64,000 bases of DNA from Castellaniella sp. MT123. Lineage in GTDB: Bacteria > Pseudomonadota > Gammaproteobacteria > Burkholderiales > Burkholderiaceae_B. Location: contig NZ_CP154879.1 in the NCBI RefSeq assembly GCF_039614765.1, positions 1,860,001 through 1,924,000 of the forward strand, in the 5' to 3' direction. Of this stretch, positions 46,553-55,667 are shown piece by piece. The stretch's first letter is position 1, and every line of letters starts with the position of its first letter. Below the pieces are notes generated by a model that made no database searches, had not been told where the DNA came from, and worked only from the letters and a program-made list of their open reading frames with translations. Both the position numbers and the translations under genes were made by a program.

Positions 46553-47638
46553 TCAGGTCTTGCGCGCCACGACCTTGGGGCGTACACCGGAATCATCCAG
46601 CGGCTGCCCCGCGACATGAACGGCGAGTTGATGAGCGATCTGATGATAGAGCTGGGCCGCTTTGCCGTCGGGCGAGGCCACGACGCTGGGGCGCCCGGAG
46701 TCGGTTTCCTGGCGGATGTCGAGCTGCAGCGGCAAGGCGCCCAACCAGGGCAGGTGGTAGGTGGCGGCCAGCTGGCGGCCGCCGTCCTGCCCGAAGATCG
46801 GTTCGACATGCCCGCAATTCGAGCACACATGCACGGACATGTTTTCGACGATACCCAGCACAGGAACATCCACCTTCTGGAACATGATCAGACCCTTGCG
46901 GGCGTCGGCCAGGGCCAGATCCTGCGGGGTGGTGACGATCACCGCCCCGGTCAGCGGGACCTTTTGCGCCATGGTGAGCGCAATATCGCCCGTTCCGGGC
47001 GGCATGTCCACGATCAGATAATCCAGATTGTTCCAATTCGTGAGCGACAGCAGCTGCGTGAGCGCCTGGGTGACCATCGGGCCGCGCCAGATGGCCGGCC
47101 CATCGTCGTCCATCAGGAAACCGATGGAATTGGACTGCAGGCCATGGCCAATCATGGGTTCCATCGTTTTGCCGTCGGCGCTTTTGGGCTTGCCCGACAG
47201 CCCCAGCATGATGGGGACGCTGGGACCATAGATGTCGGCATCCAGCAGGCCGACCCGCGCGCCCTGGGCTTGCAGGGCCAGCGCCAGGTTGACGGCCGTG
47301 GTGCTTTTGCCCACCCCGCCCTTGCCCGAGGCCACGGCGATGATGTTGCGCACGCTGTCCAGAGGCCGCAAGCCGCGCTGCACCGCATGGGTGGCGATCC
47401 GCGTATCGAAGTTCAGGGCCCCCAGCCGGATGCCGGCCGCCGCCAGCGCATCCTGGATCGCCTGGCGCAAAGCCTGCTCGCCATTGAATACCGGGTAGCC
47501 GAGGGTTACAGTGATATCAAATGCATCGCCCGCCGCAGCGATCTGCAGATCGGCGTCGGTCACCGCCAGCGTTTTCCGGGTATCGGGATTGATCACCCGC
47601 GACAAAGCCGAGCGGATGTCCTGAGAAGTGGTGCTCAT
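46553..47638 (-). CDS. apbC: iron-sulfur cluster carrier ATPase ApbC/Mrp
   Basis: A 361-residue Mrp/NBP35-family P-loop ATPase that delivers 4Fe-4S clusters. An N-terminal MIP18-like domain (about residues 1-85) precedes the deviant Walker A ASGKGGVGKSTTAVNLA and the cluster-binding CxxC in HVCSNCGHVEP. DYLIVDMPPGTGDIALTM is the Walker B region. Its location opposite metG is common in proteobacteria. The downstream tamA frame begins at its stop. Confidence 0.96.
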   Translation of the reverse strand: MSTTSQDIRSALSRVINPDTRKTLAVTDADLQIAAAGDAFDITVTLGYPVFNGEQALRQAIQDALAAAGIRLGALNFDTRIATHAVQRGLRPLDSVRNIIAVASGKGGVGKSTTAVNLALALQAQGARVGLLDADIYGPSVPIMLGLSGKPKSADGKTMEPMIGHGLQSNSIGFLMDDDGPAIWRGPMVTQALTQLLSLTNWNNLDYLIVDMPPGTGDIALTMAQKVPLTGAVIVTTPQDLALADARKGLIMFQKVDVPVLGIVENMSVHVCSNCGHVEPIFGQDGGRQLAATYHLPWLGALPLQLDIRQETDSGRPSVVASPDGKAAQLYHQIAHQLAVHVAGQPLDDSGVRPKVVARKT

Positions 47639-47806
47639 GGGGGGTCCGAATGAAAACTATCGATACCAGAAGCATAGCGGATTCCCCTGGAAATCCGTAG
47701 ATTGACCCCGATATGGACACGACGATGCCGCTGTTGCCCGACAATATCCGGGCTGTGTGAACCGCATCCCGACGCAACTTTTCCCGGCCCCGGGAGTCTT
47801 ACTATC

Positions 47807-48082
47807 ATGAACATCATCCAACGTACCCTGCGCGCCGTTCTGTTTCTGATCCTGGCTTTCTTCGGCCTGATCATGGCGCTGATTTTCATGGCCTCGACCG
47901 CGCTGGCCATCGGTGTGCTGTACATTGTGGCGCGGCTGCAGGGCCGTCCCTTCGGGGTCAAGGCCTATTGGGCCGAACGACGCCGCCCCCCGATGCCGCA
48001 GCATCCTGGCGCCCGACCGCGCCACGACGGCACCTCGCGCCACCAGGACGTCACCGACATCGAAATGCGCGAGATCCATTGA
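47807..48082 (+). CDS. small predicted membrane protein
   Basis: A 91-residue protein I cannot assign to a named family. Residues about 9-42 (LRAVLFLILAFFGLIMALIF and onward) are long and hydrophobic enough for two short or one long membrane helix. A basic, Pro/His-rich hydrophilic tail follows (AERRRPPMPQHPGARPRHDG). The ATG at 47807 has GGGAG ten bases upstream. Short genes of this kind sit between apbC and metG in related genomes. The same frame is open further upstream but that part looks non-coding. Confidence 0.6.
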   Translation: MNIIQRTLRAVLFLILAFFGLIMALIFMASTALAIGVLYIVARLQGRPFGVKAYWAERRRPPMPQHPGARPRHDGTSRHQDVTDIEMREIH

Positions 48083-48212
48083 TTCGCGGGGGATGCCTTT
48101 GCCCTGGATCCGGCGTAGCGGCGCCGGTCCGTTGCGCAGGATGACCGGGCATCGGGGTGGCTGCCTGGCCCTGACGCCCGGCCGTTGACGTCGGGCCACG
48201 CCGACGGGCTGC

Positions 48213-48218
48213 TAGAAT
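48213..48218 (+). promoter_or_regulatory. putative -10 element of metG
   Basis: TAGAAT 30 bases before the metG ATG. The nearest -35-like element, TTGACG at 48185-48190, is 22 bases away, too far for a normal sigma-70 promoter, so this call is weak. Confidence 0.25.
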
Positions 48219-48247
48219 CAATTCTTTTCGCCCATTCTTCGCCCGTC

Positions 48248-50317
48248 ATGCCGCGCACGATCTTCGTCACCACTGCCCTACCCTACGCCAACGGTTCCTT
48301 TCACATCGGCCACATCATGGAATACATCCAGGCCGATACCTGGGTGCGGGCCATGCGCATGGCGGGCCACACGGTGCATTTCGTCGGCGCCGATGACGCC
48401 CACGGCGCGCCCATCATGCTCAAGGCCGAAGCCGAAGGCATCACCCCCCAGGCACTGGTGGCCCGCTATGCCGACGAACGGCCCAGATACCTGAATGGCT
48501 TCCATGTCCGCTTCGACCACTGGCACTCCACCGATTCTCCGGAAAACGTCGAACTATCCCAGGATATCTACCGTGCCCTGAAATCAGCCGGTTTCATCGA
48601 CAGCCGCGAGATCGAGCAGTTCTACGATCCAGTCAAGGGCATGTTCCTGCCCGATCGCTACATCAAGGGCGAATGCCCGCGCTGCCACGCGAAGGACCAA
48701 TATGGCGATTCCTGCGAGGTCTGCGGCGCCGTCTACAGTCCCACCGAACTGATCGAACCGTATTCGACCCTGACCAAGGCGCGGCCGGTGCTGCGCAGCT
48801 CCGAACATTTCTTCTTCCGCCTGTCCGACCCGCGCTGCGTGGCTTTCCTGCAGGAATGGACCAACGGTCGACGCGCCGACGGCACACCCCGGCTGCAATC
48901 CGAGGTCCTGGGCAAGACCCGCGAATGGCTGGGCACCACGGAAGGCGCCGAGGCGAATCTGGCCGACTGGGATATTTCCCGCGATGAACCCTATTTCGGC
49001 ATTCCCATCCCGGATGCGCCGGGCAAATATTTCTACGTCTGGCTGGACGCCCCGGTGGGCTATCTGGCGTCCCTGAAGGCATACTGCCGCAAACAGGGCC
49101 TGGACTACGATGCCCTGCTGGCCCCTGACGGCACGACCGAACAGGTGCACTTCATCGGCAAGGACATCGTCTACTTCCACGCGCTGTTCTGGCCCGCTAC
49201 GCTGAAATTTTCCGGACGCAAGGTGCCGGACATGTTGCACGTGCATGGCTTCATCACGGTCAGTGGCGAAAAAATGTCGAAAAGCCGCGGTACCGGCATT
49301 TCGCCGCTGCGCTATCTGGACATCGGCATGGATGCCGAATGGCTGCGCTACTACATTGCCGCGAAGCTGAACGCACACGTGGAAGACCTGGACTTCAACC
49401 CGGATGACTTCATCGCCCGCGTCAACAGCGACCTGATCGGCAAATACGTGAACATCGCCAGCCGGGCGGCCACCTTCATCACCCGCCATTTCGACGGCGC
49501 GCTGGCGTACACAGGCGACACCGATGCGCTGCGCGCCGAACTGCGTGCAGTGACGGCCGAAGTCCAGGCCGATTTCGAAGCCCGCGAATACGGCCGTGCC
49601 ATCCGCCGCATCATGGCGCAGGCCGACCGCATCAATCAGACCTTCGACGCGGCCCAGCCCTGGGTGCTGGCCAAGGGCTTCGCCCAGGCCGAGCCGGCAC
49701 AACAGGCGGCGCTGCAGGATATCTGCTCGCGCGCCCTGGCCGGTTTCCAGACGCTGTCAGTGATGCTGGCGCCTGTGCTGCCGGCGCTCACCGAACGCGT
49801 CGCCCGTGAACTGTTCGGCCGTGCGCAGTCCTACGTCTGGGCCGACGCCGACGATCTGCCCACCCGGATCGCCGCCTTCAAGCACCTGATGCAACGCGTG
49901 GACCCGTCTCAGCTCGACGCCCTGTTCGAGCCCCCCGAGGAACCAGCCGCCATTCCGGGCGGCGAACCCATCGCCGACATGATCGACATCAAGGATTTCG
50001 GTCGCATCGACCTGCGCATCGCCCGCATCGTGGAATGCGCCGAGGTCGACGGATCCGACAAGCTGCTGCGCCTGTCGCTGGACGTCGGCGAAGGCCGGCT
50101 GCGCCAGGTCTTTTCGGGCATCAAATCCATGTACAAACCCGCGGATCTGACGGGAAAACTGACGGTGATGGTCGCCAATCTGGCCCCTCGCAAGATGCGC
50201 TTCGGGGTATCCGAGGGCATGGTGCTGGCCGCCAGCCACGCCGACGAAGGCACGAATCCCGGGATCTACATTCTGGAACCCTGGGAAGGCGCCCAGCCGG
50301 GCATGCGGATCCACTAA
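48248..50317 (+). CDS. metG: methionine--tRNA ligase
   Basis: A 689-residue class I aminoacyl-tRNA synthetase. The HIGH motif is in [15 protein letters not shown] zinc knuckle with four Cys sits in [19 protein letters not shown]. The KMSKS loop is in [15 protein letters not shown]-terminal tRNA-binding (EMAP/Trbp-111) domain starts near residue 585 ([20 protein letters not shown]), so this is the long dimeric form. The ATG at 48248 was chosen because it starts [15 protein letters not shown], as expected; 21 residues upstream in frame are not conserved. Confidence 0.97.
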   Translation: MPRTIFVTTALPYANGSFHIGHIMEYIQADTWVRAMRMAGHTVHFVGADDAHGAPIMLKAEAEGITPQALVARYADERPRYLNGFHVRFDHWHSTDSPENVELSQDIYRALKSAGFIDSREIEQFYDPVKGMFLPDRYIKGECPRCHAKDQYGDSCEVCGAVYSPTELIEPYSTLTKARPVLRSSEHFFFRLSDPRCVAFLQEWTNGRRADGTPRLQSEVLGKTREWLGTTEGAEANLADWDISRDEPYFGIPIPDAPGKYFYVWLDAPVGYLASLKAYCRKQGLDYDALLAPDGTTEQVHFIGKDIVYFHALFWPATLKFSGRKVPDMLHVHGFITVSGEKMSKSRGTGISPLRYLDIGMDAEWLRYYIAAKLNAHVEDLDFNPDDFIARVNSDLIGKYVNIASRAATFITRHFDGALAYTGDTDALRAELRAVTAEVQADFEAREYGRAIRRIMAQADRINQTFDAAQPWVLAKGFAQAEPAQQAALQDICSRALAGFQTLSVMLAPVLPALTERVARELFGRAQSYVWADADDLPTRIAAFKHLMQRVDPSQLDALFEPPEEPAAIPGGEPIADMIDIKDFGRIDLRIARIVECAEVDGSDKLLRLSLDVGEGRLRQVFSGIKSMYKPADLTGKLTVMVANLAPRKMRFGVSEGMVLAASHADEGTNPGIYILEPWEGAQPGMRIH

Positions 50318-50344
50318 CCCCGCAAAGCGGCTTCTGATCGCTCG

Positions 50345-50350
50345 TATACT
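50345..50350 (+). promoter_or_regulatory. putative -10 element of the CDF transporter gene
   Basis: TATACT ends eight bases before the ATG of the cation-efflux gene, so a transcript from it would be leaderless or nearly so. There is no convincing -35 element, which keeps this tentative. Confidence 0.3.
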
Positions 50351-50357
50351 GGCACCC

Positions 50358-51254
50358 ATGCCTTCCAACCAGCCTTCCCCCACCGTCGAAACACCCGAAC
50401 GCCAGGCTGCTGCCCGCCGCAGCACCTGGGTCAGTGTCTGGGTCAACCTGGTGCTGACCGGCGTCCAGCTGGTGATCGGCCTGTTCGCCCACTCCCAGGC
50501 GTTGGTGGCCGACGCCATCCACTCATTGTCCGATCTGGTGTCCGACGGCATCGTGCTGGTCGCCAACAAGCACAGCGGCAAGGCCCCCGATGCCGACCAC
50601 CCCTACGGGCACCTGCGCTTCGAAACCGCGGCCACACTGGGCATCGGCGTGTTGCTGGCCGCTGTGGGCATCGGCATGCTGTGGCGCAGTTTTGAACGCC
50701 TGCAGGCCCCTGACCTGATTCCGGTCGTCCATCCCATCGCCTTCTACGTCGCCCTGCTGGCCCTGCTGTCCAAGGAACTGCTGTTTCGGTACATGCTGCG
50801 TGTGGCCCACCGAGTACGCTCCACCCTGTTGGTGGCCAACGCCTGGCACGCGCGCTCGGATGCTGCCTCGTCCCTCGTGGTCGCCCTGGGGATCAGCGCC
50901 AACCTGGCGGGTCTGCCGCTGGCCGATCCGTTGGCCGCCGTGGTCGTCGGGCTGATGATCATCCGCATGGGCTGGAAGTTCGCCTGGCACGCCTTCAACG
51001 ATCTGGTGGACCGGGCCGCCGACGCGGAAACCGAACAGGCCATTCGCGAACGTATCCTGGGCACCCCGGGGGTGCGTGGCATCCACGATCTGCGCACGCG
51101 CAAGATGGGCGATCTGATCTGGGTCGAAGTCGATATCGAAATGGACGGTCAGCTGACGATCGAGGCCGGCCATGCCATCGCCGTCGAAGCCCGTCTGCGG
51201 GTGATGGCCGACCTGCCGGTGCTGGACGTCATGACGCACTTCGATCCGGTATAA
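50358..51254 (+). CDS. cation diffusion facilitator (CDF) family efflux transporter
   Basis: A 298-residue inner-membrane metal/proton antiporter with six helices and a cytoplasmic C-terminal domain (about residues 215-298). The first metal-site motif is in ALVADAIHSLSDLVSDG and the second in NAWHARSDAASS, matching the paired H/DxxxD sites of CDF proteins that export Zn, Cd, Fe or Mn. The neighbouring CadR-like regulator and P-type ATPase suggest divalent heavy-metal export, but the ion cannot be fixed by sequence. Confidence 0.9.
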   Translation: MPSNQPSPTVETPERQAAARRSTWVSVWVNLVLTGVQLVIGLFAHSQALVADAIHSLSDLVSDGIVLVANKHSGKAPDADHPYGHLRFETAATLGIGVLLAAVGIGMLWRSFERLQAPDLIPVVHPIAFYVALLALLSKELLFRYMLRVAHRVRSTLLVANAWHARSDAASSLVVALGISANLAGLPLADPLAAVVVGLMIIRMGWKFAWHAFNDLVDRAADAETEQAIRERILGTPGVRGIHDLRTRKMGDLIWVEVDIEMDGQLTIEAGHAIAVEARLRVMADLPVLDVMTHFDPV

Positions 51255-51264
51255 GGATCCCGGT

Positions 51265-51696
51265 TCATCCAATATGCGTGTTGTGGACGGGGCCTTCGGC
51301 CGTTTCCATGCGGTTCAGGCCTTGGACGATGCCGCAGGCATCGACAGCCTGTTCGCTGCCGCACTGTTCCCGCAGGCCCACCAAGTGACGGCGCAGATCC
51401 TGCAGTTCTCGTAGACGCACCTGCACATGGGCAATGTGCTCGTCCAGCAGATGATTGATGGCCCCGCAGTCGCGCGCCGGGTGATCGATCATGCCCAGCA
51501 GGGCGCGGATTTCGTCGTGCGCCATATCCAGCCCCCGGCAGTTGCGGATGAACCGCAGGCGCTCCAGGTGCTGCGGGCCGTACTGCCGGTAATTGCCCCC
51601 GCTGCGTTCGGGCTCGGGGAGCAGACCCGCCTTTTCATAGAAGCGGATGGTTTCCGTGGAACAGCGTGCGGCGCAGGCCAGTTCGCCGATTTTCAT
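51265..51696 (-). CDS. cadR: MerR-family heavy-metal regulator, CadR/PbrR type
   Basis: A 143-residue MerR-family activator. The N-terminal winged helix (MKIGELACAARCSTETIRFY) is followed by a coiled-coil dimerisation helix and a metal loop. C77 (RDCGAINHL), C112 (EQCGSEQ) and C121 (DACGIVQG) closely parallel the C77/C112/C119 metal ligands described for CadR, and a His-containing tail (VHNTHIG) follows. It is divergent from the P-type ATPase gene, with a MerR-type operator between the two, so it should activate that gene in response to Cd, Zn or Pb. Confidence 0.92.
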   Translation of the reverse strand: MKIGELACAARCSTETIRFYEKAGLLPEPERSGGNYRQYGPQHLERLRFIRNCRGLDMAHDEIRALLGMIDHPARDCGAINHLLDEHIAHVQVRLRELQDLRRHLVGLREQCGSEQAVDACGIVQGLNRMETAEGPVHNTHIG

Positions 51697-51714
51697 GAGT
51701 GTCCCCCTGATGCC

Positions 51715-51745
51715 TTGACCTTGTAGTAACTACAAGGTGTCTACT
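51715..51745 (+). promoter_or_regulatory. CadR-type operator/promoter of the P-type ATPase gene
   Basis: A -35 TTGACC (51715-51720) and a -10 TCTACT (51740-51745) are separated by 19 bases, the overlong spacing of MerR-controlled promoters. The spacer region holds the dyad ACCTTGTAGT-A-ACTACAAGGT (51718-51738), perfect over 10 bp per arm. The regulator should untwist this DNA when metal binds. Confidence 0.88.
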
Positions 51746-51776
51746 GCCATCATAGATCGCTCTCCGGAAAATCGCC

Positions 51777-53942
51777 ATGGCGCACACCACGCGCACGACA
51801 CCCGCCCGACTCGCCCCGACCGTCGTCGAAGGCACCGATCGGCGCACTCAGCTGCATATCCTGCAAATGGACTGCCCGACCGAGGAGACGCTGATCCGTC
51901 AGGCACTGGGCCGCCTGCCTCAGGTGCGGCACCTGGAATTCAACCTGATGCAGCGCGTGCTGACCATCATCCATACCCCGGACGCGCTGGATACTGTCCT
52001 GCGGACCATCCGGGAACTGGGCTTTACCCCGGAACAAGCGTCGGCGGAAACCCCGCCCGTCGCGGAACCGCCAGCCTCCTGGTGGCCGCTGGCCGTCGCC
52101 GGCACCGCCGCACTGGCCGCCGAGGCGGCCCACTGGGTGAATACCCCTTGGCCCGTCCCCGCCATTCTGGCAGTGCTGGCCGTGGCAAGCTGCGGACTGG
52201 GCACCTACCGCAAAGGCTGGACCGCCCTGCGGCACGGCCAACTGAACATCAACGCCCTCATGAGCATCGCAGTGACTGGCGCCCTGGTCCTGGGACAATG
52301 GGCCGAGGCGGCCATGGTCATGGTGCTCTACACGCTGGCCGAACGGATCGAGGCGCGCTCGCTGGACCGCGCCCGCAGCGCCGTCCAGGGTCTGATGCGG
52401 CTGACGCCGGATCTGGCGACGGTACGCCAGCCCGACGGGCATTGGCGGGAAATGCCCGCCAATGCCATACCGGTGGGCGCACAGGTCCGCACGCGCCCCG
52501 GCGAACGCATCGCTCTGGACGGGTGGATCGAATCCGGCTGCTCGACCGTGGACCAGTCCCCCATCACCGGCGAAAGCCTGCCGATCGACAAGACTGTGGG
52601 CGATCCGGTGTACGCCGGCACCATCAATGGTGCCGGCACGCTGGAATACCGGGTATCGGCCGTCGCCGGCGAATCCACCCTGGCGCGCATCGTCCGCGCG
52701 ATCGAATCGGCGCAATCGGCCCGTGCGCCCACGCAGCGATTCGTCGACCGCTTTGCCCGCGTCTACACGCCGCTGGTCGTACTGTTGGCCCTGGGCATCG
52801 CCATCATCCCGCCGATACTGGGGATGGGCGGATGGCACGACTGGGTCTACAAGGCGCTGGTCCTGCTGGTCATCGCTTGCCCCTGCGCTCTGGTGATTTC
52901 GACTCCGGTGTCCATCGTCAGCGGCCTGACGGCCGCCGCGCGCCAGGGGGTTCTGATCAAGGGTGGCACTCACCTGGAACAGGGGCGGCTGTTGCGCTGG
53001 ATCGCACTGGACAAGACCGGAACCCTCACACAGGGGCGTCCGGTGCTGACCGACCGGCAGATTCTGGGCAACCAGGAAGCCGCACGCTGCCACGCCCTGG
53101 CAGTCAGCCTGGCCGTTCATTCCGACCATCCGGTCTCGCAGGCCATCGCCCAGGGGCTGACCGCAGCCGGCAACCTGTCTTCGGCACGCCCGGTCACGGA
53201 CTTCGCCGCACTGCCAGGGCGCGGCACACAAGGCTGCATCGACGAGGAACACTACCATCTGGGCAATCACCGCCTGATCCACGAGCGGGGGTTGTGCTCC
53301 CCCGCATTGGAAACACGCCTGAAAGCCCTGGAACAGGCCGGCAAGACCGTGGTCCTGCTGGCCGACCAGAGACAAGTCCTGTCCCTGTACGCGGTCGCCG
53401 ACACGGTGAAACCCGAGAGCGCCACGGCCATCCGGGCCTTGCATGCGCAAGGCGTGCGCACGGCCATGCTCTCGGGCGACAACCCGCACACGGCCGCCGC
53501 CATCGCCGCGCAGGTCGGGATCGACCGGGCGGAGGGCAACCTGCTGCCGGAAGACAAGCTGCGGGCTGTGGAGCAACTGGCATCCGACGGCACCGGGGTC
53601 GGCATGGTGGGCGATGGCATCAACGATGCCCCCGCACTGGCCCGGGCGGACATCGGCTTCGCCATGGGTGCCATGGGCACCGATACCGCCATCGAAACCG
53701 CCGACGTCGCCCTGATGGACGACGATCTGCGCAAGATCCCATGGTTCATCGGGCTGTCCCGGGCCACGCACCGGATCCTGGTCCAGAACATTACCCTGGC
53801 GCTGGGCATCAAGGTCGTCTTCCTGGCCCTGACGGTCGCTGGCGTGGGCACCATGTGGATGGCCGTATTCGCCGACGTCGGCGCCAGCCTGCTGGTGGTG
53901 GGCAACGGGTTGCGGCTGCTGCGGCACCACACCGGAGAATGA
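51777..53942 (+). CDS. cadA: heavy-metal translocating P1B-type ATPase (Cd2+/Zn2+/Pb2+ exporter)
   Basis: A 721-residue metal-exporting ATPase. An N-terminal HMA-like domain has the variant motif MDCPTEE (residues about 31-37) instead of GMTCxxC, common in the Cd/Zn/Pb group. Core motifs are TGES (in SPITGESLPIDK), the CPC transmembrane site in IACPCALVIS, the phosphorylation site DKTGTLTQG, HSDHPVSQAI (HP motif) and GDGINDAPALARADIGFAMG. Eight membrane helices are expected. Expression is likely controlled by the adjacent CadR-type regulator. The first in-frame ATG after the operator was used. Confidence 0.94.
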   Translation: MAHTTRTTPARLAPTVVEGTDRRTQLHILQMDCPTEETLIRQALGRLPQVRHLEFNLMQRVLTIIHTPDALDTVLRTIRELGFTPEQASAETPPVAEPPASWWPLAVAGTAALAAEAAHWVNTPWPVPAILAVLAVASCGLGTYRKGWTALRHGQLNINALMSIAVTGALVLGQWAEAAMVMVLYTLAERIEARSLDRARSAVQGLMRLTPDLATVRQPDGHWREMPANAIPVGAQVRTRPGERIALDGWIESGCSTVDQSPITGESLPIDKTVGDPVYAGTINGAGTLEYRVSAVAGESTLARIVRAIESAQSARAPTQRFVDRFARVYTPLVVLLALGIAIIPPILGMGGWHDWVYKALVLLVIACPCALVISTPVSIVSGLTAAARQGVLIKGGTHLEQGRLLRWIALDKTGTLTQGRPVLTDRQILGNQEAARCHALAVSLAVHSDHPVSQAIAQGLTAAGNLSSARPVTDFAALPGRGTQGCIDEEHYHLGNHRLIHERGLCSPALETRLKALEQAGKTVVLLADQRQVLSLYAVADTVKPESATAIRALHAQGVRTAMLSGDNPHTAAAIAAQVGIDRAEGNLLPEDKLRAVEQLASDGTGVGMVGDGINDAPALARADIGFAMGAMGTDTAIETADVALMDDDLRKIPWFIGLSRATHRILVQNITLALGIKVVFLALTVAGVGTMWMAVFADVGASLLVVGNGLRLLRHHTGE

Positions 53943-53977
53943 CCGCCGGAAGCGATCAGCCACCAAAGCACGGTATT

Positions 53978-53991
53978 TGACGGAAGTCAAC
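53978..53991 (+). promoter_or_regulatory. FNR/Dnr-type box upstream of hsp20
   Basis: TTGAC-GGAA-GTCAA, a perfect dyad of the FNR/CRP-superfamily type. Its centre is 41-42 bases upstream of a start point predicted from the CATATG hexamer at 54015-54020, which is the exact class II activator geometry. The likely regulator is the FNR-like protein encoded at 57566-58354. Confidence 0.6.
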
Positions 53992-54065
53992 TTGCTCCGC
54001 GCCCAGGCGATCAACATATGAAGCACGACAGGCAATTGCCTGAGTCGCAACATGAGGAGATTTCC

Positions 54066-54494
54066 ATGCGAAGCTTAATGCCATATCCGCTGTCATTTTC
54101 GTCCGAATCCTTGCCCGACGTGTTTCAGGCCCTCCTCAGGCCCATCCGCTCGCAGATGGAGGACGGTGTCGCCGGCATGGACCTCGACATCACCGAAGCC
54201 GATCATGAGTATGTCCTGAAGGCCGAGATCCCCGGCGTCTCGAAAGAAGATCTCACGGTAGAGGTCGACGGCAACACGGTCACGATCCGGGCCAACAAGG
54301 AACAGAACAAAGAAGTCAAGGACGAAGGACGCGTCATTCGCCAGGAACGATTCTGGGGCCAGCTCGAACGGACGGTCGCGCTGGGATGCCCCATCGACGA
54401 ATCGAAGACCCGGGCGACCTACGAAAACGGTCTGCTCACGCTGACCTTGCCGAAAACCGAAGGTCACGAGAACAAGAAAATCCTGATCGAATGA
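54066..54494 (+). CDS. Hsp20/alpha-crystallin family small heat-shock protein
   Basis: A 142-residue ATP-independent holdase. The alpha-crystallin domain spans about residues 38-135 (MDLDITEADHEYVLKAEIPG through ATYENGLLTLTLPKTEG), with the conserved A-x-x-x-n-GvL-type motif. The C-terminal ILIE may serve as the I-x-I anchor. The ATG at 54066 follows a strong GAGGAGAT site, which decides against the longer frame from 54018. It is the first gene of a small group with the CBS and flavodoxin-like genes and has an FNR-type box upstream rather than an obvious sigma-32 promoter. Confidence 0.93.
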   Translation: MRSLMPYPLSFSSESLPDVFQALLRPIRSQMEDGVAGMDLDITEADHEYVLKAEIPGVSKEDLTVEVDGNTVTIRANKEQNKEVKDEGRVIRQERFWGQLERTVALGCPIDESKTRATYENGLLTLTLPKTEGHENKKILIE

Positions 54495-54557
54495 CCCACG
54501 CTCTCACTGCCCGAAACCTTCGGATCACGAGAGATCCCGGTGTTCCGGAGAAAACTC

Positions 54558-55043
54558 ATGCTTGCACGCGATCTGATGACGCTCAGCCCGCTGTGCGTCC
54601 ATGTCGGCACGCCCGTATCGGGGATCATCCGCGCGATGCTGGACCGGAACATCAGCGCGGTCATGGTCACGGCCGACGATGGCGCGCTGATCGGTCTGGT
54701 CAGCGAGGGCGATCTGATACGGCGCAAGGGCAGCGGCCATCAAAAGAGACTGGATCGCTGGCTCGATCTGCTGGCCGAAGGCGAACCGCTGAATCTGGAA
54801 TTTCTGCACAGCCTGCAGCTCGGCGAGATGAGGGCCGCATCCGTCATGACGACTCCGGTCATCACGCTGGATGAGCAGACAGACCTCGCCGATATCGCGG
54901 ACGTGCTGCTGCGGCACAGCATCAAACGCGTGCCGATCACCCGGAACGGCAGGCTGGTGGGCATCGTCAGCCGACGCGACATCCTGTATGCCTTGATGAA
55001 TCAGGAATCCGGCGCCAATCTGATCGACAAGGGGGGATCATGA
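54558..55043 (+). CDS. CBS-pair domain protein
   Basis: A 161-residue cytoplasmic protein made of two CBS motifs. The first begins MLARDLMTLSPLCVHVGTPV and the second AASVMTTPVITLDEQTDLAD, ending RNGRLVGIVSRRDILYALM. CBS pairs bind adenine nucleotides and act as energy or redox sensors. The ATG at 54558, behind a GGAG site, is preferred to the GTG at 54540. It overlaps the flavodoxin-like gene by four bases, so both are translated together. Confidence 0.9.
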   Translation: MLARDLMTLSPLCVHVGTPVSGIIRAMLDRNISAVMVTADDGALIGLVSEGDLIRRKGSGHQKRLDRWLDLLAEGEPLNLEFLHSLQLGEMRAASVMTTPVITLDEQTDLADIADVLLRHSIKRVPITRNGRLVGIVSRRDILYALMNQESGANLIDKGGS

Positions 55044-55558
55044 ATCGGATCGGCATTGTCTACTATTCCCGTTCCGGTACCGGACGGGCAGCGGCGGAGC
55101 GGCTGGCTGAGATCTCGCACTGGCCAGTCTACGAAATACGGGACCGACACCCGAGAACGGGACTGGGCGGGGACATGCGCTGCATGATGGACGCACTGGC
55201 CCGCCGATCCCCCGACATTCAGTACGAGGGCCCCAGTCTCGGGGGCTTCGACCACGTCGTTCTGATCACGCCGGTGTGGCTGCGGTCGGTGGCGGCACCC
55301 ATGCGAACATTCCTGCAGCGGCACGGTTCCGAGATCGCGAGCTACTCAGTCGCGTGCGTTCTCTCGGGCTACGGTGGACTGCGCGCCGTGGACGATATCG
55401 CAACGATCATCGGCGCGAAGCCCAGATTCATCCTGCTCCTGAAACAATACGACGTCATCGCCGAAGAATCCGACGACGCGCTCTACAAACTGACGGAACA
55501 GCTCAAGGCAGGCACGGCCTTCGACGAGGCCCCTGCCGAAATCTCCACCATCGGCTGA
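55040..55558 (+). CDS. flavodoxin-like protein
   Basis: A 172-residue protein with the N-terminal FMN-phosphate loop VYYSRSGTGRAAAERLAE and the second flavodoxin segment HVVLITPVWLRSVAAPMRTF. The fold is that of FMN-dependent flavodoxin or NADPH-quinone-reductase-like proteins. A specific partner is not evident. Its ATGA overlap with the CBS gene and the position in the putative FNR-controlled group suggest a redox role under low oxygen or stress. Confidence 0.85.
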   Translation: MNRIGIVYYSRSGTGRAAAERLAEISHWPVYEIRDRHPRTGLGGDMRCMMDALARRSPDIQYEGPSLGGFDHVVLITPVWLRSVAAPMRTFLQRHGSEIASYSVACVLSGYGGLRAVDDIATIIGAKPRFILLLKQYDVIAEESDDALYKLTEQLKAGTAFDEAPAEISTIG

Positions 55559-55667
55559 TCGCAGTAGACCACCTGGCCCGAAACGGGATATTGAGCAGCC
55601 TCCCGAAGGGGCGTATGCTGGGGCAGATTCAAGGGCCCGGTCTGCCGGAGGGCAGGCCACGCATGGG

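Noticed and set aside
48185-48218. TTGACG ... TAGAAT as a full metG promoter
   Set aside because: The 22-base spacer is too long for a standard sigma-70 promoter; only the -10 is listed, with low confidence.
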